A DNA stretch of 64,000 nt from Candidatus Bathyarchaeota archaeon. Its GTDB lineage: Archaea > Thermoproteota > Bathyarchaeia > Bathyarchaeales > WUQV01. Shown piece after piece: positions 52,517 to 59,515 of the stretch; within the stretch, counting starts at the first letter, position 1; each line of letters starts with the position of its first letter. The notes below the pieces were generated by a model that had not been told where the DNA came from, searched no databases, and worked only from the letters and a program-made list of their open reading frames with translations. The translations under genes were made by a program, and so were the position numbers. The stretch spans positions 1 to 64,000 of the forward strand of contig JAGGVF010000004.1 of assembly GCA_021158125.1 (NCBI GenBank). The letters are read 5' to 3'.

Positions 52517-53332
52517 TTACCTGAAAATGAATGAACCCGTATAGAAAGTTAATATTAAAGCAATGGCAAAAGTTAATATCCAAACTTTTTTGTCCCACAA
52601 GAATATTTTGAATCCGTCCATAATTCCAAACGGAATCAAGTTGAATAATGCTACAAACGCGTTTATCCAAGCTGCATAAACTATGATAAAGTTGAAAGGG
52701 AATAAGGAAACAAGGTTAATGAATGGTGATAAAACAGCAGCAATAATTATATTTGTGAGTGGCCCCGCTAAAGCTGTTTTTCCGGTTTTTTCCAAATTTG
52801 AGAGTCCAGCTATTACTACTGCTCCCGGCGAAATTATCTTAAAGAACGGAGTAAAAACGGATAAAAGTGTTAGAAGAGCTCCGAAAAGCATGATTCTAAA
52901 TTCTGCCCATAATCCTTGAAACTGGGCAGCTACCTTGTGTGCTAGTTCATGTAAAATAAAGGAAAATGCGAGAACTAAACCTAAAATCGCGTAAATTTCA
53001 GGCCTTATGTAGGGTTGATAAAAGTAGGGGGACATTCCCACCATGAAAACTAGTAGAACTCCAACAGCTATGTGTTTGATTTCTGTTAGGCTGAAGGAAA
53101 TCATCTTCGTCCTTGAAACTTGAGTTTGATAGGTAACCGGATAGCTGTACGTTGACTCTTGCATTGTTCCTTTAACAACTTCCTTCTTCGGAGCCTTGGC
53201 CCTCCAAATCTCAGGGCACGCATGATTTTCGGGAAGCCTATGTTCTGAGCAAAAGTAATGTCCACAATAGGGGCATTTAAAGGGTAAATAAACTTCCTTA
53301 CCACAATAGTGACATTTAACTATTTCAAACAC
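52517..53332 (-). CDS. AN1-type zinc finger fused to site-2-protease-like M50 metallopeptidase
   Basis: 271 residues. Residues 6-40 are an AN1-like finger (CHYCGKEVYLPFKCPYCGHYFC then H and C ligands). After a linker come six hydrophobic spans: FILHELAHKVAA (HExxH) and FNLIPFGIMDGFK (NPxPxxxxDG-like) are the metal site of S2P/M50 peptidases, which cut transmembrane substrates. The finger faces the cytoplasm and may bind ubiquitin-like or other proteins. The fusion occurs in several archaea; the substrate is unknown. Confidence 0.88.
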   Translation of the reverse strand: MFEIVKCHYCGKEVYLPFKCPYCGHYFCSEHRLPENHACPEIWRAKAPKKEVVKGTMQESTYSYPVTYQTQVSRTKMISFSLTEIKHIAVGVLLVFMVGMSPYFYQPYIRPEIYAILGLVLAFSFILHELAHKVAAQFQGLWAEFRIMLFGALLTLLSVFTPFFKIISPGAVVIAGLSNLEKTGKTALAGPLTNIIIAAVLSPFINLVSLFPFNFIIVYAAWINAFVALFNLIPFGIMDGFKIFLWDKKVWILTFAIALILTFYTGSFIFR

Positions 53333-53454
53333 TTCCTTAAGCTTAACGTCTAAATGTTAATCAAAGCAAGTTTTAAGTGTAATGTTTCTAGACATGAAAG
53401 GGGCATTTAGGAACATTTATCTACAAAATTTTGAATCATGCTATTGACTACTTA

Positions 53455-53550
53455 GCCGGGGTGGCAGAGCGGATAATGCGCAGGCCTTGAGAAAGCCAAG
53501 AAAGCCTGTGGGGCCTTCGCCCCGCGTGGGTTCAAATCCCACCCCCGGCG
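53455..53550 (+). tRNA. tRNA-Ser(UGA) with an 11-nt intron
   Basis: Acceptor GCCGGGG (53455-53461) pairs with CCCCGGC (53543-53549), followed by discriminator G53550 and encoded CCA. A long variable arm (GGGGC, TTCG-type loop, GCCCC) marks a type II tRNA, and T arm GTGGG...CCCAC is complete. The anticodon stem CAGGC 53481-53485 pairs with GCCTG 53504-53508; between them is CTTGAG, then AAAGCCAAGAA, then A. Removing the 11 bases (53492-53502) gives loop CTTGAGA with anticodon TGA at 53488-53490. G73 and the long arm fit serine, not leucine. CTTG/CAAG flanked by three-base bulges forms the splicing motif. Confidence 0.9.
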
Positions 53551-53685
53551 CCACTTATAAACGAGTTTTACCCAACAACTGCCTGGAATGTATCAGCGTT
53601 TCTATTTGACTTGTGAAAACACGTGTAGGATTATAGTAAGAGATATTAAGTTTTAAGTGAAATTTCCTTCAAGTTTGGTGGTTAG

Positions 53686-54345
53686 TTGTTTCCGATTAAA
53701 GATGAAAATCCATCCTCTACAACGCCCGTGATGAATATAAGCTTAGTTTTAGTTAACATTGCTATTTTCTTCTGCTTTTTCTTTTGCAGTGTTGATTATG
53801 GAACCATTATAATGAATTATGGTATGGTTCCAATGTACATTTTGAGAGGAGAAAGACTTTATACGCTTTTTACTTCGCTGTTTCTTCACGGAGGTTTTAT
53901 ACACTTATTTGGAAACATGATATACTTGTACATTTTTGGCGACAATGTGGAGGATGCTTTTGGGCATTTTCGCTACCTTCTTTTCTATCTCATATGCGGA
54001 GTTGCTGCTGATTTCACGCACATTTTAAGCCTAACACAGCTGGAGCTCACTATTCCAACTATTGGAGCTTCAGGCGCTATCTCCGGCGTATTAGGCGCCT
54101 ATCTAATACTTTATCCTCGTGCAAGAATCCTTACTCTGGTCTTTTATGGTTGGGCTTTCATAACCGCTATACCCGCAATTTTTTTCCTCGGCTTTTGGTT
54201 CCTAATGCAGTGGCTGTTCGCAGTTTTTGAGGTTGGAGGAGGAGTTGCCTACTGGGCCCATATAGGCGGATTCGTAGCAGGATTAATCTTAGCACCAATC
54301 TTTAGAAGAAAAAGAAAACTTGTGGAATCTTCCTATGGAATTTAA
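53686..54345 (+). CDS. Rhomboid-family intramembrane serine protease
   Basis: 219 residues with six membrane spans. LHGGFIHLFGNMIYLYIFGDNVE (about 65-87), IGASGAISGVLGAYLILYPRA (catalytic Ser) and VAYWAHIGGFVAGL (catalytic His) are the rhomboid signatures. Cuts membrane proteins within the bilayer; targets unknown. The start is TTG with GGTGG five bases before. It ends just before an accessory-looking region. Confidence 0.93.
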   Translation: MFPIKDENPSSTTPVMNISLVLVNIAIFFCFFFCSVDYGTIIMNYGMVPMYILRGERLYTLFTSLFLHGGFIHLFGNMIYLYIFGDNVEDAFGHFRYLLFYLICGVAADFTHILSLTQLELTIPTIGASGAISGVLGAYLILYPRARILTLVFYGWAFITAIPAIFFLGFWFLMQWLFAVFEVGGGVAYWAHIGGFVAGLILAPIFRRKRKLVESSYGI

Positions 54346-54357
54346 AATTCCTTTAAT

Positions 54358-54423
54358 TGGGGGTCTGTCCGTCATGAGTTCTTCATCCACAAGGTCGGTC
54401 TGGGACGGCGACATCATCCCCCA
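54358..54423. other. GC-rich stem-loop after the rhomboid gene
   Basis: TGGGGG (54358-54363) pairs with CCCCCA (54418-54423), CCGTC (54369-54373) with GACGG (54404-54408), with a smaller ATGA/TCAT hairpin inside. It lies 12 bases after the rhomboid stop in an otherwise AT-rich gap. It is not followed by a T run on the plus strand, so a terminator is doubtful; a small RNA or mobile-element remnant is possible. Confidence 0.35.
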
Positions 54424-54484
54424 TAAGTTTACTCATTTGTTACTTGAAAAGGTTTTCCGGGCCATGAACCTTAAAGAAAATGTT

Positions 54485-54892
54485 TTAACTGTAATTCAAC
54501 ATTTCAGCCGTTATTCCGGATTTTTCGCATTTTACAATAACCCTTTTTTGTCCCAAAGCAGCTTTTAAACAAATTTTCAGTATTTCTTGAATTTCAAGTT
54601 TCTGCGAAAGCCTTATCAGTTTTGTTCTTACTCTTGGAAAGGTTCTTTTTCTCATTTCCATTGTTGCATATGCAACTTCATACGTGTTGTCTTTGCTTCC
54701 ATTATCTATGACAAATATTTCAACAAAACCCGGGTAATTCGACGCGTAGTTGAAAAGTCTCTCTATACACTTTACTATCTCGTCTTCTTTGTTAAAAACT
54801 GGAACTATGAAGGAGACTGTAGGGAAGAAGCCTTCCTCTCTCCTTTTTACATCGGATTTTTCAGTCTTTGTAAATAGTTTTTTAATATACAT
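54485..54892 (-). CDS. Truncated family 2 glycosyltransferase-like fragment
   Basis: 135 residues from ATG 54892. TVSFIVPVFNKEDEIVKCIERL and VEIFVIDNGSKDNTYEVA are the GT2 nucleotide-binding strands, but the text departs from the family after about residue 100 and stops before the DxD motif, so it cannot be an active transferase. The frame extends upstream through the 41-bp repeat at 54904-54944. It is either a decayed gene or a small protein reusing the fold. Confidence 0.55.
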   Translation of the reverse strand: MYIKKLFTKTEKSDVKRREEGFFPTVSFIVPVFNKEDEIVKCIERLFNYASNYPGFVEIFVIDNGSKDNTYEVAYATMEMRKRTFPRVRTKLIRLSQKLEIQEILKICLKAALGQKRVIVKCEKSGITAEMLNYS

Positions 54893-54903
54893 AACTAGGC
54901 TCC

Positions 54904-54944
54904 TGTGGAAGCCTTCTCCCCTCTCCCCGATGAAGCAAATCCAT
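54904..54944 (-). repeat. Left copy of a perfect 41-bp inverted repeat
   Basis: The plus strand here reads TGTGGAAGCCTTCTCCCC and on to CCAT; its exact reverse complement is at 57988-58028. The copy lies just 5' of the truncated glycosyltransferase. It is much richer in G+C than its surroundings. On the minus strand one frame through it reads APYGFASSGRGEKAST, and the other copy gives the same from SAHGFASS, so part of it may descend from coding sequence. Confidence 0.9.
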
Positions 54945-55086
54945 ACGGCGCTAAGCCCACATCAACAATAATAACAGAGGAAATAAAGGTATAATTTCCA
55001 GATAGAAATATTCTAATTGACGAATTATTCACAAAGTTTAAGTCTCTAAAAACCGAGTAAAACTAGCCCTAAAATTCGGTGGTTGA

Positions 55087-55878
55087 ATGGAAGACGTTTC
55101 CAAATATTACGCTTTGCTTAAAGATCCTACACGTAGAAAGATAATTGAAATACTGGGCGAACAAGGGAAGATAGGATTTAAGGAGCTTAGGCAAATTTTA
55201 GGCCTAGGCGTCGGAACGGTTTATTACCATCTCGACATGCTTTCAGACTTCATAGTGCAGGACAAAAGCAGAAAATACATGTTAAATGAAAATGGAAAGC
55301 TGCTTTATCGGTCGATGAAGGACGGAACGTTACCGCCGACCTTAAGCGCTAAAAAAGCCTTAAGCAGTAAAATTGGAAAGTGGCTGTTCCTAACGCCGCT
55401 GTTTTTAAGAACAACAAAGCCTGAAAGAATTTTGCCTTTTTCAATAGCCATAATAGTTCTCGGAGGGATAGGATGCGCAATCACAAAGCTTGACCCTTTC
55501 CTATTCTTTTACTTCCCGTTTAGCACTTACGAATTCGAAAAAATAGTTGCGTTCTACTTTATAGGCTGGGTGGGCCTATTCCTATTCTCAGACGCCCTCA
55601 CTTACCTGCTTTACAAAAGAGTTGGAGGAGAACTGCAACTCTTCGCATGTTTAGGCGTCGCTTCATTTCCGTTGGCAATATTTCCATACATCACCATGTT
55701 CCTATCCTACAGCATAGCCAAATACCTACTGTTAGCACTTCAAATTTGGACACTGCTTCTAATTTCCGCAGCCCTCACCTTCGGAAAAGGACTACGCCTA
55801 GACAAATCAATAATTATAAGCCTAACAATACTATACCTAAACGTAATAATGCTCGTGCTGCTAGGAAAATTCCCATAA
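55087..55878 (+). CDS. Membrane-anchored ArsR-type winged-helix regulator
   Basis: 263 residues. Residues 1-85 are a winged helix of ArsR type (YYALLKDPTRRKIIEILGE, IGFKELRQILGLGVGTVYYHLDML). Residues 110-263 contain about five membrane spans. Such one-component regulators sit in the membrane and bind DNA directly. It lies inside the inverted-repeat-bracketed segment, 227 bases before the large secreted protein gene, which is a natural candidate target. Confidence 0.8.
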   Translation: MEDVSKYYALLKDPTRRKIIEILGEQGKIGFKELRQILGLGVGTVYYHLDMLSDFIVQDKSRKYMLNENGKLLYRSMKDGTLPPTLSAKKALSSKIGKWLFLTPLFLRTTKPERILPFSIAIIVLGGIGCAITKLDPFLFFYFPFSTYEFEKIVAFYFIGWVGLFLFSDALTYLLYKRVGGELQLFACLGVASFPLAIFPYITMFLSYSIAKYLLLALQIWTLLLISAALTFGKGLRLDKSIIISLTILYLNVIMLVLLGKFP

Positions 55879-56105
55879 ACCTAAGTTTAACCGAAATAAG
55901 AAAGAATATGCCAGATTTATTCGCGGCAAACGACAATAGGTTTTCTATGTGCTTTTTAACACGTTCTCACCAATTAAATTGCATCAGAATATGAATATGT
56001 CCTCAAAGTTCGAGATTTCTAGAACCCTAAAATTTGAAAGTTCTATTTTTCTCGAAGCGATTTCCTTAAAAAACAGTTTTACAATGTTATTTTCGGTGAA
56101 AAACA

Positions 56106-57467
56106 ATGAAGATAGGGAGAAATCAAGTATTAGCTATAATTTTGGCGTTACTAATAGTGCTTCCTATAACTGCCGCGTTAACTTCTACTGTGTATGCTGA
56201 TGACGAGACAAAGGCAGAGATAGGGTGGCCTGTAGAGCCAAAGCGGGAAGGCGTTTGGTACAGGTTTGAAACTCCCTTGGTAACCCTGCTGTTCCCGGCA
56301 GGTGGGAAAAAGCCAATGTTCATATGGTGGTATACAAATGATTCAAGTCAAGTATACGTGGTGAAATTCAAAGGAGTAATTGAATATCTAGCCTTCGACA
56401 GACCATACTACATTAGACGCTTCCGTGCAGATGGAGATACGATTCGTAAACGGTTGGAAGAGGGATTTGTCGAACCGAAAATTATGCATTGCCAAGCTGA
56501 GATGCGAGAGAAGATCAGGGAGAGAATTATAATGAAATTCTTGGAATGGATACTTGGTCTTCATCCACCATTCTTACCATTTAGTAGTTGCCAATGGACA
56601 CTTGAAGGGCCAAAGCTAATCACGAACGAAAACACGTCCTACTGGTCCTTCAACTTCACTCTAATAAATGCCCCACCTAGGTTCGATTTCGCGGAAAATA
56701 ATATACAAATACGATGTAGATTCTACAATACAACCACCACTGAAATACCAGACGAAAATTATCCCAACTACAATTACACAGTTGCAGCAGGCCAACTAAA
56801 GTTCGATTTCGTAGTAAGCAACTGGGAATGGAACATAAATAAACTCAAACCATTCCTTGACTGGCTGAAAGAAGAATATGGAATTGAAGTGCCTACGCAT
56901 AAAACAGGACTAGCCTTATGGATTAACATGGCATCAATAAAAATCGAAGATTTAACCTTCGTTCAAAATGAAGTTCAAAATCAAACAGAAAATCAGGTTG
57001 AAGCCAAATCCCAAATGAAAGGCGCTATGATAGGAAACCAATACTGCCCAGTTGACAGAAACGAAACTGCAGCCGGAGAAGACGAGAAGCCTATCCAACT
57101 GAAGGAACAATTCCAAAAACGTGTAAGAATCCGTTTTGCATGTAAGGAGGGAACAATAGCTGGATTCCTTGAGTTTGTACCATGGGCTAGACTTCTGAAC
57201 GAAACAGGAGGCACAGTAGATTACGTCAACGTCACTGCTTCCTACATTGCTGCGGGCGGCCACTTGAGACTATTTATCTGCTATCCCTACTTCGGTAACT
57301 ACACATTGGAACATGACCCGACGATAGGATTGGCTTCAGCTCCGCAAATACCCACGTTGATAACACCAGAACTGCTTGGAGCCTTACTGGTAACGACAGT
57401 GATAGTAACAATAATCCTCTTAGCCTACAAAAGGAGAAAGCAGACGATAAACATAGTTTCTCCATAA
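56106..57467 (+). CDS. Large secreted or cell-surface protein of unknown function
   Basis: 453 residues. Residues 8-31 are a signal peptide (VLAIILALLIVLPITAALTS, then a VYA-DD-like cleavage point). The exterior part has many N-glycosylation sites (NDSS, NTSY, NFTL, NTTT, NYTV, NQTE, NETA, NETG, NVTA, NYTL) and few Cys. Residues about 424-443 (LLGALLVTTVIVTIILLAYK) form one span, followed by a short basic tail, so it is anchored at the C-terminus facing outward. I see no enzyme motif. It may be a surface or S-layer-associated protein. Regulators flank it on both sides. Confidence 0.75.
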   Translation: MKIGRNQVLAIILALLIVLPITAALTSTVYADDETKAEIGWPVEPKREGVWYRFETPLVTLLFPAGGKKPMFIWWYTNDSSQVYVVKFKGVIEYLAFDRPYYIRRFRADGDTIRKRLEEGFVEPKIMHCQAEMREKIRERIIMKFLEWILGLHPPFLPFSSCQWTLEGPKLITNENTSYWSFNFTLINAPPRFDFAENNIQIRCRFYNTTTTEIPDENYPNYNYTVAAGQLKFDFVVSNWEWNINKLKPFLDWLKEEYGIEVPTHKTGLALWINMASIKIEDLTFVQNEVQNQTENQVEAKSQMKGAMIGNQYCPVDRNETAAGEDEKPIQLKEQFQKRVRIRFACKEGTIAGFLEFVPWARLLNETGGTVDYVNVTASYIAAGGHLRLFICYPYFGNYTLEHDPTIGLASAPQIPTLITPELLGALLVTTVIVTIILLAYKRRKQTINIVSP

Positions 57468-57515
57468 TCCCCACTTCTTTTTGTGGAAATCTTCTAGTTC
57501 ATTGGAAAATGGAAG

Positions 57516-57842
57516 TTAACGTAGATTGTTGATCCAGCTTACAGGCAATTTTTTAACGTCGTTCTTTGTATTCTTCAGAAGTTGAAGAATTTCCTTGTAG
57601 TTATCTAGGTATCTGAGGCCTTTTTCAGTAGTTTTGTAAATTATTCTTCCGTCAATTTCTTTAGCCTCAAGGAAATTTACATTTACAAGAAACTTAAGGT
57701 AGTCGTTTAGCTGTGAAAAACTCAGATTGGCCTTATACATTATTTGAGTTTTTAATACTCCATCCTTCGATATATCTAATATTTCAGCAATTATGTAAAG
57801 TCTGTCTCTGCGTTTTCTGCGGCCCCTTTCCCCGGAATCCAT
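57516..57842 (-). CDS. Small winged-helix regulator
   Basis: 108 residues. RRDRLYIIAEILDISKDGVLKTQIMYKANLSF and QLNDYLKFLVNVNFLEAKEI with YKTTEKGLRYLDNYKEI are the helices and wing of the archaeal HTH_45-like winged-helix group. It converges with the secreted-protein gene and closely resembles the regulator at 59172-59468 in layout and several motifs (IMYKANL/IMYKANV). Likely a DNA-binding repressor; targets unknown. Confidence 0.8.
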   Translation of the reverse strand: MDSGERGRRKRRDRLYIIAEILDISKDGVLKTQIMYKANLSFSQLNDYLKFLVNVNFLEAKEIDGRIIYKTTEKGLRYLDNYKEILQLLKNTKNDVKKLPVSWINNLR

Positions 57843-57948
57843 TTTCTATTTTCCTCTTTCAGAATTTTCTTCTAGAACAAAAATACATTCGGCTTTTTTA
57901 AGGCGTGTTTCGCATTTCTAGTTATTCCATATTGGAAAATATGTCATA

Positions 57949-58074
57949 GGTTGAATTTCGAGTTTTCATCGGTTGTTGGTTCGGCGCATGGATTTGCTTC
58001 ATCGGGGAGAGGGGAGAAGGCTTCCACACAGAAGAAGCAAACAATTCTTAACCATGCGCCTCATCCATTCAACC
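57949..58074. repeat. Imperfect 126-base palindromic element
   Basis: GGTTGAAT (57949-57956) and ATTCAACC (58067-58074), GGCGCATGG (57983-57991) and CCATGCGCC (58052-58060), TTTGCTTC (57993-58000) and GAAGCAAA (58034-58041) are exact complementary pairs nested around a G-rich centre. The right copy of the 41-bp repeat occupies the left arm and centre. The arrangement suggests a small inverted-repeat element or a structured RNA in the 320-base gap between the regulator at 57842 and the gene ending at 58164. No protein is supported in this gap. Confidence 0.6.
57988..58028 (+). repeat. Right copy of the perfect 41-bp inverted repeat
   Basis: Plus strand reads ATGGATTTGCTTCATC and on to CACA, the exact reverse complement of 54904-54944. 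The two copies face each other around 3.04 kb (54945-57987). Similarity extends weakly past the ATGG end (GTTG..GGCGC on both), but not on the other side. Confidence 0.9.
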
Positions 58075-58163
58075 TCGAACTTACATCGTAAGACTTAAGA
58101 TAAAATACTAATATAAAAGCTTTTCCGCATAACAATCAACAACTTAAATAAACATGTAGAAAG

Positions 58164-58679
58164 TTAGCCTATTGCCAAAACTCCTTCAAAAATCTTGTTT
58201 ATGTCGACGTTTAATTCTCTTGAAAGCCATATTCTAAGCAGTTCAGTGTCTTTTGGCAGTTCTCCACTGTACGTTATGACTCTACCGTTCTTGAGGGCGT
58301 CTGCCTGGAAAGATTTGTCGCTTTCCTTATACAGAAACGAAACTGTTTCAGCCCTAGAAGCTAAAGCCTTAAAGTCTTCCCATTGTCTACAACGAACGAT
58401 TACCGGCGGCCCCTTCGTATAAACAGTTTTCTTCATTTCTGTAGTTTCACGCTGTACGGAAACATAATTTATGATGTTTGAAATTTCATTTTGTATTGAG
58501 GACAATCTTCTTTCTATTTTTTCTATTTTCTCGGTTAATTCCTTGCTGTTTCCAAGTCTTTCAGTTATTTTTCCAAGTTCTCCGATTAATCTGTCCAAAT
58601 CTTTTTCATGTTCTCTAAGGACATTTATTATAAAGTCTAAAGCTTCAAGGGCATCGTCTCGAGAAGGCTTTTTAGCCAT
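58164..58679 (-). CDS. Hypothetical protein with N-terminal coiled coil
   Basis: 171 residues. Residues 5-85 form a long helix (INVLREHEKDLDRLIGELG, LTEKIEKIERRLSSIQNEI) of coiled-coil type. Residues 95-171 are a compact alpha-beta domain containing CRQWEDFKALASRAETVSFLY, with a trace of Cys near the start only. Soluble; no known motif. The gene begins near a TATA-like stretch in the AT-rich gap 58680-58880, where I see nothing else. Function unknown. Confidence 0.7.
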   Translation of the reverse strand: MAKKPSRDDALEALDFIINVLREHEKDLDRLIGELGKITERLGNSKELTEKIEKIERRLSSIQNEISNIINYVSVQRETTEMKKTVYTKGPPVIVRCRQWEDFKALASRAETVSFLYKESDKSFQADALKNGRVITYSGELPKDTELLRIWLSRELNVDINKIFEGVLAIG

Positions 58680-58893
58680 AATTTTTCCCTCTTCAAGAAA
58701 CTAAATGGATTTCTATTTAAATAAATGTAGCGAATCGAAAAACTATATCTAAGCAAATGCCTAACCATACTAATTAAAAATTCTAACAACATCTAATCCA
58801 AATTTCGGATTTTAAAAATGTGTATTTTAAATACATATTTTGGCTTCGCAAGCTAGTTAAATAACGATATTAATCTTCAAGTTGGTGGAAAGT

Positions 58894-59088
58894 TTGAGTA
58901 AGGAAACATTACAGGTCAACAGGGACCACGTTAGAAAGAAGGTGTTTGAAGCCTTCAGTAAAGAAATTTCAAGGCTTTCCGAAGATTTTAGGGAAATACT
59001 TGCAGATGACATGGTTACAGCTTTTGAAAATCGAATGAAAATTCTGATGAAAATTCAATCAAAAGAACTTATGAAGAAAAAGGATTGA
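58894..59088 (+). CDS. Small helical hypothetical protein
   Basis: 64 residues, almost fully helical and charged (VRKKVFEAFSKEISRLSEDF, ENRMKILMKIQSKELMKKKD). GGTGGA four bases before the TTG at 58894 supports translation; an in-frame TTG at 58882 precedes it. No family recognised; could be a small coiled-coil partner of the neighbouring winged-helix regulator, 84 bases downstream. Confidence 0.6.
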   Translation: MSKETLQVNRDHVRKKVFEAFSKEISRLSEDFREILADDMVTAFENRMKILMKIQSKELMKKKD

Positions 59089-59171
59089 GGAAATAATGCT
59101 TGAAAACATAGTTTGGATGCGTAAAAGATTTATATTCAAACTGCGAAAAAAGGGAGGAAGAGGTAGAAAAG

Positions 59172-59468
59172 ATGCGTAGATCAAAACTTGAAATGTACAT
59201 TGATATACTTCGAGTTTTAGCTCAAAGGGGGCCGCTGAAACTCACGCATATAATGTATAAGGCTAATGTTAACTGCAGCGTTTTGAAAGAATACCTAGAC
59301 TTCCTCATGAAACAAAATCTTATTGAAGAAAGAACTGTCGGAAAGAAAAGAGTTGTTTATGCTATCACTCAGCGAGGAATAACAGTTCTAAAATACTTTA
59401 GAGAACTAAAGGCTATGCTACCAGTTGTAGAAGAAGAAAATCGTTCAAGGACGCCGGTCCCATACTAA
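59172..59468 (+). CDS. Small winged-helix regulator, second copy
   Basis: 98 residues. MYIDILRVLAQRGPLKLTHIMYKANVNCSVLKEYLDFLMKQ in part, then KKRVVYAITQRGITVLKYFREL, give the same winged-helix layout as the gene at 57516-57842 (HTH_45-like). The presence of two such regulators within 2 kb suggests duplication and divergence. The ATG follows GGAAGAGG by several bases. Target unknown. Confidence 0.8.
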   Translation: MRRSKLEMYIDILRVLAQRGPLKLTHIMYKANVNCSVLKEYLDFLMKQNLIEERTVGKKRVVYAITQRGITVLKYFRELKAMLPVVEEENRSRTPVPY

Positions 59469-59515
59469 CCCTTTATTGAATTTTATTCTCCAAATTCTAT
59501 AAAGGATATCTTAAA

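Noticed and set aside
53455..53550. Reading the tRNA as tRNA-Leu(GAG)
   Set aside because: It would need mismatched anticodon stems; discriminator G73 and the clean fold after removing the 11-nt intron favour Ser(UGA).
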